Positions 62,449 through 64,000 of a stretch of 64,000 nucleotides of DNA are shown here, one piece after another. Location of the stretch: contig CM049306.1 of NCBI GenBank assembly GCA_026874595.1, positions 106,529,142 through 106,593,141 of the forward strand, read 5' to 3'. Numbering within the stretch: the first letter of the stretch is position 1; every line of letters begins with the position of its first letter. Under the pieces are notes generated by a model. That model made no database searches and was not told the origin of the DNA. It saw nothing but the letters and a program-made list of their open reading frames with translations. This stretch comes from Sipunculus nudus (Eukaryota > Annelida > Sipuncula > Golfingiida > Sipunculidae). The translations under genes and the position numbers were made by a program.

Positions 62449-63820
62449 TTGTTTGCTCATCATAGACCACCTGTGGTGATGTCACAATGGCAAGTGATAT
62501 TAATTAAGAATTTGTTGTGAAAGTCAGGAGCTGGTGGATGTTACCTTTGCATGCTTAAAGGGATATATATGTATAGGCGGCACTTCACTGTTATTTTATG
62601 TTCAAATGCAAGATATTTTTTACACAGCCTTGAAAACCACAAAGATACTTTCAAGCAGCAGAAAAAAATTGTGTTCACAATGCAGATTGCAGGATTTTGG
62701 TCACAGTGACCTATTTTCAACTTAAATTCAAAGAGACTTTAACAGGAGCTGGTGGATGTTATGTTGGACCTTTCTTCTCAGTCTGATGAATAACATACGG
62801 AAGGTTGACTGATGAAGATCCATCACCTTAGCTTAATATGACCGTACTTAAACTCAGATGAATGAGTTTTAGGCGACTCAAAAATCATGTGAAATGAGAA
62901 ACGCAAGCCAACATCTATCGATAAGAATACCAAAATTAAAAGCACCAAAGGATCAACTCAAGAGAAATGTGATAATTAGTTTAAAATGTACTCAAAATGT
63001 CAGAAATATAAAGTCAAGGATGGTCTCCTTTTAAAGATAAAAATTCCAATTTGAACATGCATTGACCTCTGACACATAACAAAGTACACTGAATATTTCA
63101 AAGTGATATGTTGATTTAATTTTCAGTTAATGTTTTGTTTGCTCATCATAGACCACCTGTGGTGATGTCACAATGGCAAGTGATATTAATTAAGAATTTG
63201 TTGTGAAAGTCAGGAGCTGGTGGATGTTACCTTTGCATGCTTAAAGGGATATATATGTATAGGCGGCACTTCACTGTTATTTTATGTTCAAATGCAAGAT
63301 ATTTTTTACACAGCCTTGAATACCACAAAGATACTTTCAAGCAGCAGAAAAAAATTGTGTTCACAATGCAGATTGCAGGATTTTGGTCACAGTGACCTAT
63401 TTTCAACTTAAATTCAAAGAGACTTTAACAGGAGCTGGTGGATGTTATGTTGGACCTTTCTTCTCAGTCTGATGAATAACATACGGAAGGTTGACTGATG
63501 AAGATCCATCACCTTAGCTTAATATGACCGTACTTAAACTCAGATGAATGAGTTTTAGGCGACTCAAAAATCATGTGAAATGAGAAACGCAAGCCAACAT
63601 CTATCGATAAGAATACCAAAATTAAAAGCACCAAAGGATCAACTCAAGAGAAATGTGATAATTAGTTTAAAATGTACTCAAAATGTCAGAAATATAAAGT
63701 CAAGGATGGTCTCCTTTTAAAGATAAAAATTCCAATTTGAACATGCATTGACCTCTGACACATAACAAAGTACACTGAATATTTCAAAGTGATATGTTGA
63801 TTTAATTTTCAGTTATATAT
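62449..63820. repeat. 686-bp tandem duplication
   Basis: Two copies starting TGTTTTGTTTGCTCATCATA are exactly 686 bp apart (GACCACCTG at 62465 and 63151). Only a very few bases differ, for example one that changes K to N in a chance 63-codon frame. The short word TTTTCAGTTA marks the ends. It lies upstream of the last exon found for DCAF1 and so probably within an intron. Confidence 0.93.
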
Positions 63821-64000
63821 GTATGTAGATGGAGCAACTGCTCTTGTGTATAAGACAGAGCTGTCCAAGATCTGTGTTCAGACAAAATTCAAAATATTTG
63901 TAAGAAATCCAGGGTTTTCTACGTTTTTTACCAAAATAAAGACAAAATCATGGAAAATATTTTTTTTAATGTTCTTCCAATGATCAATATCAATGAGTAC

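Noticed and set aside
62534-63411. Duplicated 63-residue gene
   Set aside because: The two identical small frames simply come with the 686-bp tandem duplication. They have no motif, and stops lie close by on both sides.

Overview
The window is eukaryotic, AT-rich and intron-rich, and it is dominated by repeats. Two spliced protein-coding genes can be assembled exon by exon with GT/AG borders and matching phases. The repeats (GTCC-rich interspersed elements with hairpin ends, hAT and LINE relics, tRNA-derived SINE heads, a large 59-bp tandem array) and the close similarity of the proteins to animal families suggest a lophotrochozoan animal, most likely a bivalve mollusc. The species is an inference and was not checked by search.

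Layout. 1-6930 is a 59-bp tandem repeat array of well over 100 units with a 1933-bp higher-order period. 6931-13300 is intergenic, with microsatellites, a diverged direct repeat and a foldback element. 13306-13760 is a CpG-richer patch with a possible first exon on the minus strand. 15250-20250 holds a tRNA-like SINE head, a decayed minus-strand LINE, a 69-bp tandem duplication and a second, frameshifted plus-strand LINE ending in a TCTTA tail. 21928-24312 is a non-autonomous hAT element with a perfect 8-bp target duplication. 25543-36082 is a nine-exon plus-strand gene for a quinone oxidoreductase-like MDR protein with a probable mitochondrial presequence. Its fourth intron carries three nested elements. 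36083-43001 is mostly featureless. 43002-49976 is a four-level nest of the same mobile families. 50704-61945 is the 3' part (eight exons, 314 residues and the stop) of a minus-strand DCAF1 (VprBP) gene, ending in the family's acidic tail. The large DCAF1 intron is loaded with an E3 element that is itself split by a 4.77-kb transposon with terminal inverted repeats of about 1 kb. 62449-63820 is a 686-bp near-perfect tandem duplication.

The two genes converge (QORL2-like on plus, DCAF1 on minus), and most of the space between them is transposon. The most interesting signal is a set of unrelated-looking interspersed families, here called E1, E2, E3 and E4. E1-E3 share one architecture: a terminal hairpin, an inverted repeat that is terminal at the 5' end but about 22-25 nt internal at the 3' end, a second small hairpin, a CTAG (or CTTG) end followed by T, GTCC-like microsatellite and internal tandem subrepeats. 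This fits non-autonomous Helitron2/Helentron elements. They have inserted into each other repeatedly, so the order of insertion can be read and interrupted copies can be compared with empty sites inside this one window.
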